Notes: a model not told the origin generated them from the letters alone. Shown: positions 1-11,190, counted from the first letter of the stretch. The stretch: 64,000 nt of DNA from Liolophura sinensis (GCF_032854445.1 NC_088298.1:6292488-6356487); one strand, 5' to 3'. Numbers and translations: made by a program.

Positions 1-13
1 TCACTTCACTAGT

Positions 14-200
14 CAAGGACATCGAGAGTAAATGATGGACCAATTAACTGTACAAACAGAGGATGTTTTCTTGTTTTAACAATACTTAAGGCTAATTACA
101 GGCCAGCAACTATCGAAGGATTTCTCCTTGGATATAGATGACTGTGTATTGTATCGCGTTAACGAAGTGTCTGCAATAGAGCTCATAGACTGAGGAAACC
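14..200 (+). repeat. Diverged copy of dispersed family R
   Basis: This stretch matches, with many substitutions, the reverse complement of about 46250-46440. Shared landmarks are 'TTAACTGTACAAACAGAG', then TTGTTTTAACAATA-like sequence, then GATATAG-TG-CTGTGTATTGTAT. The last part (about 127-175) is a single unexpanded unit of the 66-bp repeat that forms the large array from 931. Identity was judged by eye. Confidence 0.5.
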
Positions 201-670
201 AACTCTCACCTTCATGATTCTTAAATAACACTGTTCATTAAAAAAAAAAACATGAAAAGTGATCTAGACTTGGTTTTACCAATTTTTATTTATAAACGGA
301 AGATGTATCGCGCAGTGGTTGATGTATGTGGGGACACAATCTTCAATCGCGTAATTTTAGAGTCAATGATGCATTTTGTTGCACTGTTTGACCATAAATC
401 TTTGTAAGGCACAGTACTAACGCGCTTGATGTGATATGTATATTATCATATCATATGTAGTTTATCAAGAACACTCTTTTGTCAATTGCCGATTTGTCGT
501 AAGGCCACCATAAGGCATCGCTCTTTAGACATTGGAGACGAGATAAGTCTCCGTTTCCTCTAAGCTTTTCATCCCATTACCTTCAATATAATTTGCAGCT
601 CCATCTTGTGTACGCCTCATTTTTTTCCATCTCATAAAAGTTTGTCCAAACCTATTCTTCTCTTTAGCAG
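201..670. other. No recognisable feature
   Basis: AT-rich unique-looking sequence with a 10-base A run near 240. I see no supported gene or repeat. Confidence 0.5.
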
Positions 671-930
671 GCTAACTGACAATACCCATTCTACCGTACA
701 ATGTTTGTATAAAGTCTAGACACCTTACTGGGGTGAGTAAACTCGCCCATTCTTAACCTAAGCTTAGCTACACGTGGTTATCTTCTGCTGACCCTAAATC
801 ACTTGTCGATAACACCATACAATAGACTCATAACATGTGAAAACAGAGAAAGCGTCCTTCACCAATAACTAGGGTCCAACACAAGTTGATTACATGCCTG
901 CTCCAGACGCAGGATTCCTGTAGAAGGGAA
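671..930 (+). repeat. Family R segment with one 76-bp-type monomer
   Basis: Positions about 675-755 correspond to one reverse-complemented monomer of the 76-bp array at 44681-45577; shared pieces are CTACCGTACAATGTTTGTAT, GTCTAGACACC and GGTGAGTAAACTCG. The following bases to 930 match the reverse complement of the flanks near 44600-44680 and 46330-46540, for example CACTTGTCGAT, CAGAGAAAGCGT and GATTACATGCC. This joins directly to the 66-bp array, so the segment shows the order of parts within family R. Confidence 0.55.
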
Positions 931-2436
931 GACGATTGTATATTTTATAGCCAGAACGAAGTGCGTTGTACAAAACACACCGTGTCCACAAGTACAGATG
1001 GTTGTGTATTGTATAGTGAGAACAATGTGTCTGATGTAAAACACACTGTGTCCACAACTGCCGACGGTTGTGTATTGCATAGCCAAAAACGATGTGTCTG
1101 ATGGAAACACACTGTATCCACAGGTACACACGGTTGTGTGTTGTATAGTGATAACGATGTGTCTGGCATAAAACACAAAGCGTCCACAAGTACACACGAT
1201 TGTGTATCGCATAACCAGAACGATGTGCCTGGTATGAAACACAATGCGTCAACAAGTACAGACGGCTATGTATTGTATAACCAGGGCGATGTGCCCTGTA
1301 TAAAACACAAAGCGTTTACAAAGTACAGACGGTTGTGTATTGTGTAGTGAGAACGATGTGCCTGATGTAAAACACACTGTGTCCACAAGTATAGATAATT
1401 ATGTATTGTATAGCCAGAACGATGTGCCTGGTATGAACCACAAAACGTCCACAAGTATAGACGGTTCTGTATTCTATAACCAGAAGGATGTGTCTGATGT
1501 AAAACACATGGCGTTCACAAGTACAGATGGTTGTGTGTTGTATGATGAAAACGATGTGTCTGGTATAAAACCCAAAGCGTCCACAAGTAAAGACGGTTGT
1601 GTATTGTATGGTGAGAACGGTGTGTCTGGTATGAACAGCAAAGCGTCCACAAGTAAAGGCGGTTGTGTATTGTATAGTGAGAACGGTGTGCCCGGTATGA
1701 AACACACAAGTACAGACGGTTCTGTATTGTATAGCCAGAAGGATGTGTCGGATGTAAAAACCACAGCGTTCACAAGTACAGATGGTTGTGCATTGCATAG
1801 TGAGAACGGTGTGCCTGGTATGAACCACAAAGCGTCCATAAGTAAAGACGGTTGTGTATTGTATGATGAGAACGGTGTCTGCTATGAACTGCAAAGCGTC
1901 CATAAGTAAAGACGGCTGTGTATTGTATAGTGAGAACGGTGTGCCTGGTATGAACCGCAAAGCGTCCATAAGTAAAGACGGTTGTGTATTGTATAGCCAG
2001 AACGATGTGCCTGTTATGAAACACACAAGTACAGACGGTTCTGTTTTGTATAGCCAGAACGATGTGTCTCATGTAAAACACATGGCGTTCACAAGTACAG
2101 ATCGTAGTGTGTTGTATAGTGAGAACGATGTGTCCGGTATGAACCACAAAGCGTCCATAAGTAAAGATGGTTGTGTATTATATAGCCAGAAGGATGTGCC
2201 CGGTATGAACCACAAAGCGTTCATAAGTACAGACTGCTGAGTATTGTATAGCCAGAACGACATGCCTGGTATGAACCGCAAAGCGTCCATAAGTACAGAC
2301 GGCTGTGTATTGTATAGCCAGAACGATGTGCCCGGTATGAACCGCAAAGCGTCCATAAGTACAGACGGCTGTGTATTGTATAGCCAGAACGATGTGCCTG
2401 GTATGAACCGTAAAGCGTCCATAAGTACAGATGGCT
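931..2436 (+). repeat. 66-bp minisatellite, about 23 units
   Basis: The units start at GTATTGTATA at 1006, 1072, 2241, 2307 and 2373, giving an exact 66-bp period. Variants include 57-bp units lacking 9 bases (near 1673), a 67-bp unit (near 1266-1332) and a 64-bp unit (near 1853-1916). Because 66 is a multiple of three, both strands stay open over long stretches: up to 236 codons on minus and 189 on plus. The +1 and -2 length changes break the frames, so I read this as a minisatellite rather than a gene. The 3' units are the most alike, suggesting recent expansion there. Confidence 0.95.
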
Positions 2437-2626
2437 GTCTAGAAGGGTTGGTCAGGAAGTTTATATGATTCGTTAATAACAAAGCTCGAAGGGGGCATCT
2501 GATAAATGATATGCAGTTGCTACATTACGACTGACAAACTGCCAGTGCGGACCTATTAAAGACCTATCATTTCTTCTCAACACCGAACAATAACACAAGG
2601 TCATTGGTTATTTTGATGAGATTTAA

Positions 2627-2792
2627 TGAATTGGTGTTTATTCCTTACTCAAGAATATTTCACTTATACGACGGCAGCCAGCATGATGGTGGGGGGGGGG
2701 GGGGGGGGGAACAAGACAGAGCCCAGGGTAAACCCACGACCATACCGCACGTACTGACAGACCTTCCCACGTGCGACCGGAGAGGAAGCTCA
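2627..2792 (-). mobile_element. SINE-A copy, head-truncated, with a G19 run
   Basis: The tail half of the tRNA-derived SINE-A family lies tail-first on the plus strand (TTGGTGTTTA...CACTTATACGACGGC). The usual GGTGGGAGGAAAC segment has become an uninterrupted run of 19 G at 2691-2709. The tRNA-like head is missing; similarity stops after GAGAGGAAGC. Confidence 0.8.
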
Positions 2793-3280
2793 TTGTTTAT
2801 TGTTTACGAATCGACAATTATCAACATGGATTATTGTTGACTGAGTGTTTCATAGATTTGTTGCGTAAGTTACGCCTTGTGTAACCCGTAAATAGTGGCC
2901 TGTATAGTGGCCTTTCAATTTATTTGGCGCTGGGAAGGCTGATAAACTCCGTACACCAATAGTCATAGCATCACTATCACTGATCGATTCATTGAAAACT
3001 GGCTGCGAATAATGTAGGTCAATACCCCCTGTCAAAGATCCATTTCCCAAGATAAACCCAGGTCAGATACACGGAAGTTTTCAACAGCGATAAAGTAAAT
3101 CCTGTATTCACAAAAGTAGTCCTTTGATATTGTCCAGCATTGATCATTTTTCTTTTGCAGAAATGGGAGTATTTGTGACTAAACACGTCACATGTCCAAA
3201 GTACAACATCAACAGTTTAACGCATGGGTTTGATAAAGATTTAAAAATTTCAAAGCTCACGGTTTGACTTTTGATTTTTT
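2793..3280. other. No recognisable feature
   Basis: Unique-looking sequence between two SINE copies. No gene or repeat supported. Confidence 0.5.
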
Positions 3281-3540
3281 TATTCATTTGATTGGTGTTT
3301 TACGGCACACTCAAGAATATTTCACTTATACGACAGCGGGTAGCATTATGGTGGGTGGAAACCGGGCACAGTCCAGGGAAAACCCACGACCATCCGCAGG
3401 TTGCTGGAAGACCTCCCCACGCACGGCCGGAGAGGAGGCCAGCATGAGCTGGACTTGAACTCACAGCGACCGCATTGGTGAGAGACTCCTGGGTCATTAC
3501 GCTGCCCTAGCGCGCTAACCAACTGAGCCACGGAGGCCCC
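3281..3540 (-). mobile_element. SINE-A, near full length (reference copy)
   Basis: This is the most complete SINE-A here, about 260 bp. Read on the minus strand it starts GGGGCCTCCG, has an A box TGGCTCAGTTGG (3519-3530, matching TRGCNNAGYNGG exactly) and a near-consensus B box GAGTTCAAGTCC (3451-3462). A body follows, then the common 3' domain TATAAGTGAAATATTCTTG and an A/T-rich end. The two boxes are the internal RNA polymerase III promoter expected of a tRNA-derived SINE. Movement would need a partner LINE, which I did not identify in the window. Confidence 0.9.
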
Positions 3541-3956
3541 GTTTGACATTTGAAGCACGGTAAAGAAAATCAGGCATGTGATTAGATTTCCAGCAGATGT
3601 ATTTTTGCCTTCAGAATCACTAGGCGGAATTTGGAACCATCTACAAAAAGTCAAATGAAGTTGACTACAATCAATGGGAATGTTGAGGCTGAGGCAGTTC
3701 ACAACAGGTTCCGGTCAGGTTATATCAGATCTGGTGGAAAGAGAGCGATTTATGGGCAGCAGAGTCTCTGAGTCTCAGCAGAGTCTCTGAACTTCTCACC
3801 CCTGTTCTCCGAGAAGAAATTCTTGGCATCATAAAAAAATAGCCCACAGGTAAATTTTTGCATACATTAGAGCAATTTCCGGGAGGAATTTACGGTCTGA
3901 TATTTGTCATTTTATTACAGTTGTATTCCGCAAAAATGTTACAAATATGACGAGAC
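3541..3956. other. No recognisable feature
   Basis: Contains a 15-base direct repeat (GCAGAGTCTCTGA, 3759 and 3779) but no supported gene. Confidence 0.45.
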
Positions 3957-4138
3957 CGCTTGTTATGTGCACGACTGCCGTCAGTTTCTAAATTTAGCTT
4001 GCCACTGTTTACATACGCTGAGTTCAGCGCCTGCTGTCTGCCTCTACCTTAGAATATTCCAGAATGCGCTCAGTTCGGTGCCTGTTTGTTTACATCAAGT
4101 GTTCAGGAATTTTCTTATTCTGGACAATTCCACCAGGC

Positions 4139-4145
4139 TATATAA
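4139..4145 (+). promoter_or_regulatory. TATA box of solo LTR copy 1
   Basis: TATATAA within CTATATAAGACC, about 180 bp into the LTR. The same motif is kept in the second LTR at 41334-41340. Confidence 0.5.
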
Positions 4146-4632
4146 GACCTATGAAAGCAGGTCAAACGGAGAGAACAGAGAACGGAGAGAAAGGAGTTAT
4201 TGAGAGTTTGGATGCTCTTGCTGTGTATTACTTTAGTAGGCCTTTTGTGTTGAATTTTGGTGTCTCTATAGCCTCTGGCTTTGTTATATCCTATCTCCAC
4301 CGAGCACTTGTTCAGTCTGTACTTGTATGTTTAATTTGTGCTCTTGTATACACAGTGCCTATTAGTACACGGACCCTGTCTGTGGAATTTTGTGTATATT
4401 TCATCATACACTCAGTTATACTGTGGATTTTCCCTCTTGTGAATTTGCCTCTGAGCATTTATGCCTGTGTGGTATATATATATATATATATATCTATATT
4501 GTGGAATATATGCGTCCGTTTGGACTTGACACCATAAGTACTTTAGTATTTATATAGATACTGCTATCCTTTCTTGTTAAACTTAAGTACTTTAGTATTT
4601 GTATAAGTCTTATTATCTGTTCTTGTTAAGCT

Positions 4633-4653
4633 AATAAATTGTTGTAAAATAAA
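4633..4653 (+). promoter_or_regulatory. Polyadenylation signals of solo LTR copy 1
   Basis: Two AATAAA hexamers (4633-4638 and 4648-4653) lie about 100 bp before the LTR end. Both are kept in the second LTR. Confidence 0.5.
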
Positions 4654-4751
4654 TTCTGCTGGTTTCGGTTACTTTTTTGTGTGGCTAAACTGTCGTGTAT
4701 TTCGAACAAGCCATCTTTTTATAATACAGACAGTTTGGGTCGTAACACGCT

Positions 4752-5015
4752 TCAGAGGCCTAATGGTCAGAGCGCCCGTTTCGAAGTCGGGAGACCCAGG
4801 ATAAAGCCCACGTGGGTTGCTGCCTCACTTGACGCTCAGCACTGAGAGGTTATAGAGAAAGGAAACAGGACAAGTTAGGCCTGTGTTAATATAATTTAAC
4901 CGGGTGGTGTCATGCCTGCAACAAGAAGACACAGTATGCGTACACAAACCTAATGACTCCACGTCGTGATATGACTGAACAATTAAGTACGACGTGAAAC
5001 TACAAACTCACATAC
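4752..5015 (+). mobile_element. SINE-B copy
   Basis: A tRNA-like head (AATGGTCAGAGCGCCCG...) is followed by a body and a 3' end GTACGACGTGAAACTACAA then ACTCAC. The end matches that of 5652-5985. It starts within a few bases of the end of the solo LTR's target-site duplication. Confidence 0.6.
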
Positions 5016-5061
5016 ATGCTGCTATGGCGACATTTATTTCCACATTTACATGTGTATATTT

Positions 5062-5309
5062 TTTGGATTGGTGTTTTATGCCGTACTCAGATTATTTCAC
5101 TTATACGATGGCAGCCAGCATTACAATGAAAGGAAACTGTGCCCACGACCCATCTGGAGGTTGCTAGAAGACCTCCCCATGCACAGCCGGAGAGGAAGCC
5201 AGCATGAGCTGGATTTGAACTCAGCCAGCGACCGCATTGGTGAGAGGCTCCTGGGTCACTGCACCGCGCTCTGGCACACTAAGCACCTCAGCCACAAGGA
5301 GCGCCCCTC
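5062..5309 (-). mobile_element. SINE-A, near full length, diverged
   Basis: Same order of parts as the copy at 3281-3540, tail-first on plus. It has a short deletion in the GGTGGGAGGAAAC area and a diverged head (GGAGCGCCCC end). The B-box region GGATTTGAACTC is kept. Confidence 0.85.
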
Positions 5310-5536
5310 CCACTCCCCCACCCTGCCAGTGTAAACGCATTCTGGAGTCAATACTTTTTCTTCCATCTAGGTAAAAATTCTCCTTACCCCTTTTTTTCAG
5401 AAAAGTAACGGCTAAAAAGCTTCCAGTTTAGATAAAAGCTGCTCCCGTAAATTTAGGGTCTCACAGGCAGTTGTGACAACCCAACGGCCCTTTTCAGGGC
5501 CAACCAAGCCCGATTAGGGTCACGGATTGGGATGAT

Positions 5537-5602
5537 ATTTATTTATTTGTTTGATTGGAGATTCAAGCCATACTTGGGAATATTTCACTTTTACGACGGC
5601 GG
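5537..5602 (-). mobile_element. SINE-A tail fragment
   Basis: Only the 3' domain is present: ATTTATTTGTTTGATTGG ... CACTTTTACGACGGCGG. Confidence 0.7.
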
Positions 5603-5651
5603 TGTCTCCCAGAGTATATTTAATTTATAAAGCACTGTCTTATTGAACACA

Positions 5652-5985
5652 CAGTCCCGGATAGCACAGTTGATAGAGCGTCCGCCTTGGGAGCGGTAGA
5701 TCCAGGATCAATCGTGAGTTGGGTCACACATAAGACTTTTAAAGAGGAAGTTTGACGAGCAGTATGAAGGGGATAGTTAGTTGACTGGTTGTCCCGTATC
5801 AGTATAATGGCTCTGGCGGGGCGCCTTAATTGTCTTCGGTAAGTGCCTAGTGAAGCAGCACTACATAAAAGGAAATCCGTCTTGCAACAAGGAAGCACGT
5901 TACATACACCCTAAGGATTCCTTCGTCGTCAAATGACTTAAAATTTGTTGAGTACGACGTTAAACTACAAGCACTCACTCACCCT
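5652..5985 (+). mobile_element. SINE-B, longer copy
   Basis: The head contains A-box-like CACAGTTGATAGAGCGTCCG and GGATCAATCGTGAG at the B-box place. It ends GAGTACGACGTTAAACTACA then GCACTCACTCAC. This family has a different body from SINE-A but is also tRNA-derived. Confidence 0.65.
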
Positions 5986-7094
5986 TTTTGAACACATTTT
6001 TATGTAGTTGTGCAACTTGTGTCTTCGGATTTCAGCCCACATCATCTATCAGAAAAACATGTGCAGATTAAACAATACTTTAGGGGGGTATCTGGAGATT
6101 CTTACGCTGAATAAATAAAGGGTTAAAGGTATAAAAAAAGGACTAACAAAGTGATCAACTGTCTTACGGAGACGCAAATCTTATGTTTTACGGCGAATGT
6201 TCCAGTTTTAAGGAGTCAGTGCAACTTCTTTCAAAAGTAGGGAAATTCATTGGTCTTTTCTATGTCCCCAAGATCCATTAATTAGACTAACACCTGTGAC
6301 TTAGACTTCAGGCTAAACATATGAATCGTTGGTAAAGCTCATCTAAAACTGCGCGTTAACTTTCGAAGAAGCCAAAGTAATTCCGACTGTTTTTTGTGAG
6401 AGGACGCCATCTGTGTCTTTAATTTCGTGCAGTGACGTGATTCACTGAGTTACGTGTTTTGATGTCTCATATGAACCAGAGACGTGACTACATGTAGAGG
6501 GCGGCTGTGTTGAGCAGATCCAGCCAGGGGACAAGTATATTTGTCGCGTACATTGCTAAATCTGGAAATATACAGATATTGCACATATAAGTGTTTGTGA
6601 GTGTTTCTTTAATAAATTTTTGTTACCCCTCATCAGAAAACTTAGAGAGACTTTGTAAGGATTTTATTGTATAGTCTCGCGCGATGGGCATAATGCTGTT
6701 TACCTTTGATTCAGAAATATTTATTGTCGGATGCATTTCCCTATACATGACTGAATTTATGGAGAGACGCAGCCTATGGTGTGGTAGAATCTCGTCAAAA
6801 GCATCATTTTGGCGCAAGATGGTAACAGCTCTTACTTCGCGTGACATTTATTTGCAAGCTGCAAAATAATTAGCTGTACTATATCAGTTTTCATGGGGGA
6901 CCAAAAATGTTCCTAGTTCCCATGAGAACTGAACTCTTGAGTGTGTTGGAACACTCGTGAGTTCTCGGGTGGTATGGAAAATAGCACGGAGATCGTCGAA
7001 ATCGTATTTCAGTCGGTATATGAGTGATGAGAAAAAATCATTCTATAGTTATCCTAATATAATCTGTTATAATAATGTAACTTTTGAATATAAT
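5986..7094. other. No recognisable feature
   Basis: About 1.1 kb of unique-looking AT-rich sequence. Short open frames on opposite strands (near 6623-6869) overlap each other and have no recognisable protein. Confidence 0.5.
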
Positions 7095-7170
7095 AAAAGA
7101 TTTGCAACATAAAACCAGAGGGTAAAACCAGAGAAGCGACGACAGAAAGATAATTGGCAAATGGTCACAC
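7095..7170 (+). repeat. Family G fragment with one 48-bp-type monomer
   Basis: TAAAACCAGAGAAGCGACGACAG-type sequence is followed by TTGGCAAATGGTCACACGTGAG. This is one monomer of the arrays at 38966 and 55610, joined to the same non-repeated flank seen at 18290, 48130 and 56335. Confidence 0.5.
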
Positions 7171-8265
7171 GTGAGTGTGTGAAATACAGCGTCTTATTGG
7201 TTACCTCATTTAGGGTTCTAGTCTATATGTTTCGGAGTCTCGTGAAACCGAATTTTTTTCCACCTTGTTTGACGAAATTTGACACTATCTTCTCAGGAAG
7301 ATTTGACTTTGAAACTGCTCCTGGATTTTCCTTAGCAATAAATTCCCGAAAACTGACTTCTTGTATGATAAGGAGCAGTGCAGTGGTTAGCGAGATACCT
7401 GGATTTCCTGCACGTGATACCTATTCCATGAAGCTATCTACTCGTTATGCTTCAAGTGAGAAATTATGCCCTCTACCACACTAATTCGTGAAATTACAGG
7501 AATAATATGAGAATTCTAAAATCACTGTCGAGGTGACCATAATTGACGTGTTGTTGATTGGGAAGAAAATTATCAGTTCTCTAACAAATTATGCTGCGCA
7601 GATGGAAAATTACCCAGTCAAATCGCAGCATTCTCGAATGTCAAGTGCGGAGAGATAATAGTAGGCCACGTGATCGCTATATCCTAAACCCTACTATTAG
7701 CTCAGTACACAAACATATTTCAATTCGCAAGAATCATTTCCTCTAATAGCATTGTTAGTGTAGCTAGGCGCTGTCTCTCAGGGTAACATTAGAAATAGCA
7801 TAGTTAGCAGGATAATTGACGTGTGTGAGGGGAAAATAAGAGACCGGGACGCGTGGGAGGAAACTGCTAAGAGGGTGATATGCGATAAATTGTTTGTGAC
7901 TTCTTTTCCATCGCTACAAGCAGACTAAAAGAGTAATAAGACCTTATAATAAGTGAATAGTAAACAAATCTGAATAACAATATGGCTTCAAGCAGAACGT
8001 TGTCTGTCCGTAAAACACACAAGAGATGACGGCTGTTAGGCCCACCGCAATCAAATAACTGAAGAAACTGAATTCAAGCTCTCAAACCCGCACAGACTTC
8101 TTTTAATTTATAATACATAAATTCATCAAACACTCCTTAAACAGCCTATGAAAAACAGACAAACCTTAACGTGGTACGTTTCGAATTTGCAAATATGTAG
8201 TGATCTTTCCAGTTGGCAATCCAGTGCGGAAAACATAATGAAGTAAAATATCAGATATCTTCAGT
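7171..8265. other. No recognisable feature
   Basis: No supported gene. A 107-codon frame at 7161-7484 has no recognisable motif. Confidence 0.45.
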
Positions 8266-8269
8266 TAGA

Positions 8270-8305
8270 GAGTAATGCCAGAGCAGCGACGACCGGCAAA
8301 CGTGA
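8270..8305 (+). repeat. Short family G fragment
   Basis: GAGTAATGCCAGAGCAGCGACGACCGGCAAACGTGAC resembles a shortened monomer-flank junction of family G. Confidence 0.4.
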
Positions 8306-8461
8306 CTTCTACAAAGCTAAAATAAACCTCTACCTGAGGTAAACTGACAAGAGGCTGTGTTTTACCGATTGTTTATGACAATTTGTCAGCTATCACACTG
8401 TCGTAATGTTTTTGTTTTTTTTTATATTCATACTCACGTCTTCTCCTTATTCTCAAAACAC

Positions 8462-8522
8462 GCCTTAAATCTGCCCGGTGGTGGTGGTGGTGGTTGTGGG
8501 GGCAGGGAGGGGAGGTGGGGGT
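8462..8522 (+). other. G-rich tract (GGT repeats and G runs)
   Basis: (GGT)n is followed by runs of five, three, four and five G within about 60 bases. This is a potential G-quadruplex-forming stretch on plus. Confidence 0.6.
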
Positions 8523-8737
8523 ATTGAGGAGGCACAACTTTAAGCATAAATCAACGACCTAGATTTGTAAAGAACTAGAACTCTTCAAAGAAAAAAGGTA
8601 CAAAAAATATACACGCTGAAGTAGAGAAAACAACTTTATCATTAGTACTGATGAAACGTAGTACACGGGCGAATACATCCCTGGCCCACTCTCTACCATG
8701 CAGCTTTTTTATGTCCACGACTGGAATTTCGTCACCT

Positions 8738-9139
8738 TTAGTTGTTGTAAATTTTATGACAGGCCTTATTTAGAAACAGCCCCCAAATGAGGAACCTTTC
8801 CAGCGTATGTATATAGTTCAGGCTAGTGATGAAGCTTTGTGGGCTATACTGTAAGGTAGCACTAACGTATTTACAATAGAACTCGGACCTAATTTGCCAC
8901 TCCGCAGGGAAACTTAATTTGTTATTTATGTCGTCAATGCGACATGCCTTCGCCTTGCACTGTCGAACATGTCCCAAATAAAACACCAACTTTTTGTAGC
9001 TAACAATTTTACTGAGTATATAGCTTTCCATACCTTCTTTTCCCGGAAAAAATGCAGCAAATTCCTCATTTTTTTTGATGAGATTTACACTAAATCGATA
9101 ATCCAGGCGCGAGATTTCAAAATGTCTTGAAACGCCCAC
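8738..9139 (-). CDS. Unassigned open frame, possible decayed retroelement ORF
   Basis: A 133-codon frame has varied composition but no recognised domain. No ATG opens it; the first in-frame ATG is about 37 codons in. Upstream on minus the bases TTTATCAG precede the frame and could be a splice acceptor. A weak resemblance (a shared FITS.N stretch and similar flanking aromatics) links it to the frame at 18478-18675, and both lie beside family G pieces. It may therefore be a degraded coding part of that element. It could also be a chance frame. Confidence 0.2.
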   Translation of the reverse strand: MGVSRHFEISRLDYRFSVNLIKKNEEFAAFFPGKEGMESYILSKIVSYKKLVFYLGHVRQCKAKACRIDDINNKLSFPAEWQIRSEFYCKYVSATLQYSPQSFITSLNYIHTLERFLIWGLFLNKACHKIYNN

Positions 9140-9375
9140 TGATAAATGGCTTGATCTGACAAATTGTTACCACTCTCTTGGGCAAATAGTTGGCCGAATT
9201 GTTCATCTCCTGCCTGGAAGCCTCTCATTGTCAGATGAGCTTTGGAATCCTCGACATCCCTTGTGGCCAGGTCAGTAAAAAGCTCTCTCCGTCCGAGGTG
9301 TGGGAGTTTTCAATGGACTTTCGTGAGAAGAAATGTAAAACTAATCCCTTGGCGACAGCAATGGCGACTACCATA

Positions 9376-9406
9376 TGGAAAACAAAACCAGAGCAGCGAA
9401 AGTAAT
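9376..9406 (+). repeat. Family G monomer fragment
   Basis: AAAACAAAACCAGAGCAGCG is the start of a 48-bp-type monomer, running into the tandem repeat that follows. Confidence 0.45.
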
Positions 9407-9545
9407 TGAGAATTGGTCGTACGTAACTGGTGACAAGGCCTCCTATGAGAATTTGTCGTAACGTAACTGGTGACATCAGGCCTCCCATGAGAATTGGTCG
9501 TCATAATGCCTCCTATGAGAATTGGTCGAACGTAACTGGTGACAC
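9407..9545 (+). repeat. Tandem repeat, about 40 bp, 4 units
   Basis: Each unit starts GAGAATTGGTCG or GAGAATTTGTCG, and three contain CGTAACTGGTGAC. One unit is shortened. The unit is derived from the GGTCACACGTAACCGGTGA flank of family G. Confidence 0.75.
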
Positions 9546-9760
9546 TATGGTTTAAGCAGAATTCTGTAAAAAAATTTGTGGTGATGTTAATTGTATTATA
9601 TTAGACCTCACTGGTCTAGAATAACTTAAAATTCTGTGTTATCATTTAACATCAAAACAATGCAAAGGGACCCGGCCTCGGGGGTGTCTAATCCCGGTTT
9701 ATACAGGATTACAAGGCAAAAGCAACGGACAGACTGTCGTCCATGACAGCGTTTTCTTCT
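9546..9760 (+). repeat. Family G body
   Basis: Contains ATGGTTTAAGC..., CTCACTGGTCTAGAATAAC and AAAACAATGCAAAGGGACC. The middle motif recurs at 10036 and 18417, and the last recurs at 39524. Confidence 0.5.
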
Positions 9761-9899
9761 TAAAGGCAAAGAAAACACTATAGTGAAGCACGTGTCAGAT
9801 CAAAAACCACTAAGAATTGTCCACAAAAATAGTTCCATTTGTTTTGGGTTTTTTAAAGAAATTTTAAAATTTCATATGAAAGTTTGAATTGTAGGGCCT

Positions 9900-10120
9900 G
9901 CCTTTTTAGTTTACTCCAGTTATTCTAACAGTTCATATAAATGTTTCAACAGCAGCACTTTGTACGCCCTCTATAGCACCATGGTTTAAGCGTAATTAGT
10001 TGAAAAATGCAATGATGTTGATTACAATTTATTAAACGTCACTGGTCTAGAACTGGTCCAGAATTTCTCAAATGTTGTGTTGTCATCACATGCATTATCG
10101 ACCAAAACAAAGGTCTTAGT
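9900..10120 (+). repeat. Second family G body copy
   Basis: Repeats ATGGTTTAAGC, TGATGTTGATTACAATTTATT and GTCACTGGTCTAGAA about 430 bp after the first copy, a local duplication. Confidence 0.45.
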
Positions 10121-10820
10121 TATACAACAATCGTCTGAGCTGGCTCAGAATGAATCTGACAAATTCTAGCCTTTGAAACAGAGTAGAAAATAATTATCTA
10201 AATTTCTATGGATACCTATAAATCTTAATTTCAAATCTTAGTTTATTTGACTGAAATAAAGCCAAGAAGGCGGACGTCAGTCGACACAACTAATCTTGTT
10301 TATGTGTTGACATATATCACAAACAAATCTGAATCTGGGTAAAACAGGCTGACCTAGTTTATTCGATTGTATGTATAGATTTGTTAGATTTGTTTTCTAC
10401 TTCTATTGACCTCTGGTGCACGCATACATATTGAGATCCTATACAAAATAGGAATGACCGGTTGTCACGCCGTTAGAGTCACCTCTAGATAATAATTATA
10501 CTTCTAGATAATAACAAGTCGAGATTGGGATACCAATGAGTCGATTGTTCTTGTTTCTGCTTGGTGGCAAATGGTGGTAATCAATGATATTGGAAACAAG
10601 AAATCACTCCTTGGCCACGTGCAGTAGCTCTCACTCACGTTACAATGTTTGGTCAGATTTAATACCATCCCAGTACGTAAGTTGTCGGTAATGAAATATA
10701 CATCTCAGTTGAGCTTAGATTACCACTGTTCATATATCCAAGGTATTGATCTTATTCAACACGATGAATATACAATCCCTAATCCCAGATTTAGTGGAAA
10801 TTAGACAAGGAATCATGAAG
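10121..10820. other. No recognisable feature
   Basis: Unique-looking sequence with no supported gene. Confidence 0.5.
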
Positions 10821-10825
10821 CAGAG

Positions 10826-10985
10826 TGCGAGAGATTCTGGACGTTCTGTCCATATTTACTTACAAGAGAACTGTACACATTGTAAAAGTTAAGAAACTTA
10901 CAGCAAAGGCGTTAGATGTAACAATCTCATTCCACTAGTTCTCCAGTGATATCTTTTGACGTTGGTTGAAATCGTCACTTAAACG
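10826..10985 (-). pseudogene. Retroelement RT C-terminal fragment
   Basis: This matches 55000-55140 and 38815-38965. Shared stretches include AGATTCTG-ACG-TCTGTCCAT, ATTGTAAAA-TT-AGAAACTTA and AAGGCGTT-GATG. Those positions on minus encode the region after the reverse transcriptase in the copy at 54976-55590. Only about 50 codons' worth remains, with frame damage, so this is a relic. Confidence 0.55.
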
Positions 10986-11104
10986 TTTGCTGTGACGTCG
11001 TGCCATTGTCTGAGTAGTCGATTATTTTCCAAGAATCTACACTTGGGAGTTAGTGGTGTGAGTGGTGAAAGGGAACGGCGTGTACCACTTAGGTGCGCCT
11101 TCGT

Positions 11105-11190
11105 TTGCTGTACGATCGAGCGGGATTCGAATCCACGAACACACGGTTCTAAAACATTCCCTTATGCCACTAAACTATACTGGAAGGCCA
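11105..11190 (-). repeat. tRNA-like sequence, probably a SINE head relic
   Basis: On minus, TATAGTTTAGTGG resembles an A box and GGATTCGAATCC (11123-11134) a B box, with tRNA-like spacing. Acceptor and anticodon stems do not pair, so it is not a working tRNA gene. Confidence 0.35.

Larger units (their letters stand above)
3961..4747 (+). mobile_element. Solo LTR of a retrotransposon, copy 1
   Basis: A 787-bp segment begins TGTTATGTG and ends GTCGTAACA, that is TGT...ACA, and is flanked by the direct duplication CGCT (3957-3960 and 4748-4751). A closely similar segment at 41083-41915 has the same end and its own different 4-bp duplication. It carries a TATA box (4139-4145) and AATAAA signals (4633-4638, 4648-4653), as expected of an LTR with promoter and polyadenylation functions. 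No gag-pol or second LTR lies next to it, so it is a solo LTR left by recombination. A 4-bp duplication fits some Ty3/Gypsy and other LTR groups; I cannot choose. The 157-codon frame inside it (4064-4537) is not conserved in frame in the other copy. Confidence 0.8.

Noticed and set aside
931-2436. Long open frames on both strands as repeat-protein genes
   Set aside because: Units with +1 and -2 lengths break the frame, both strands are equally open, and the same array explains both.
4064-4537. 157-codon hydrophobic frame
   Set aside because: Lies wholly in the solo LTR; in the second LTR the corresponding bases are open in other phases and interrupted.
11105-11190. Functional tRNA gene
   Set aside because: A and B boxes are present, but the acceptor and anticodon stems do not pair.
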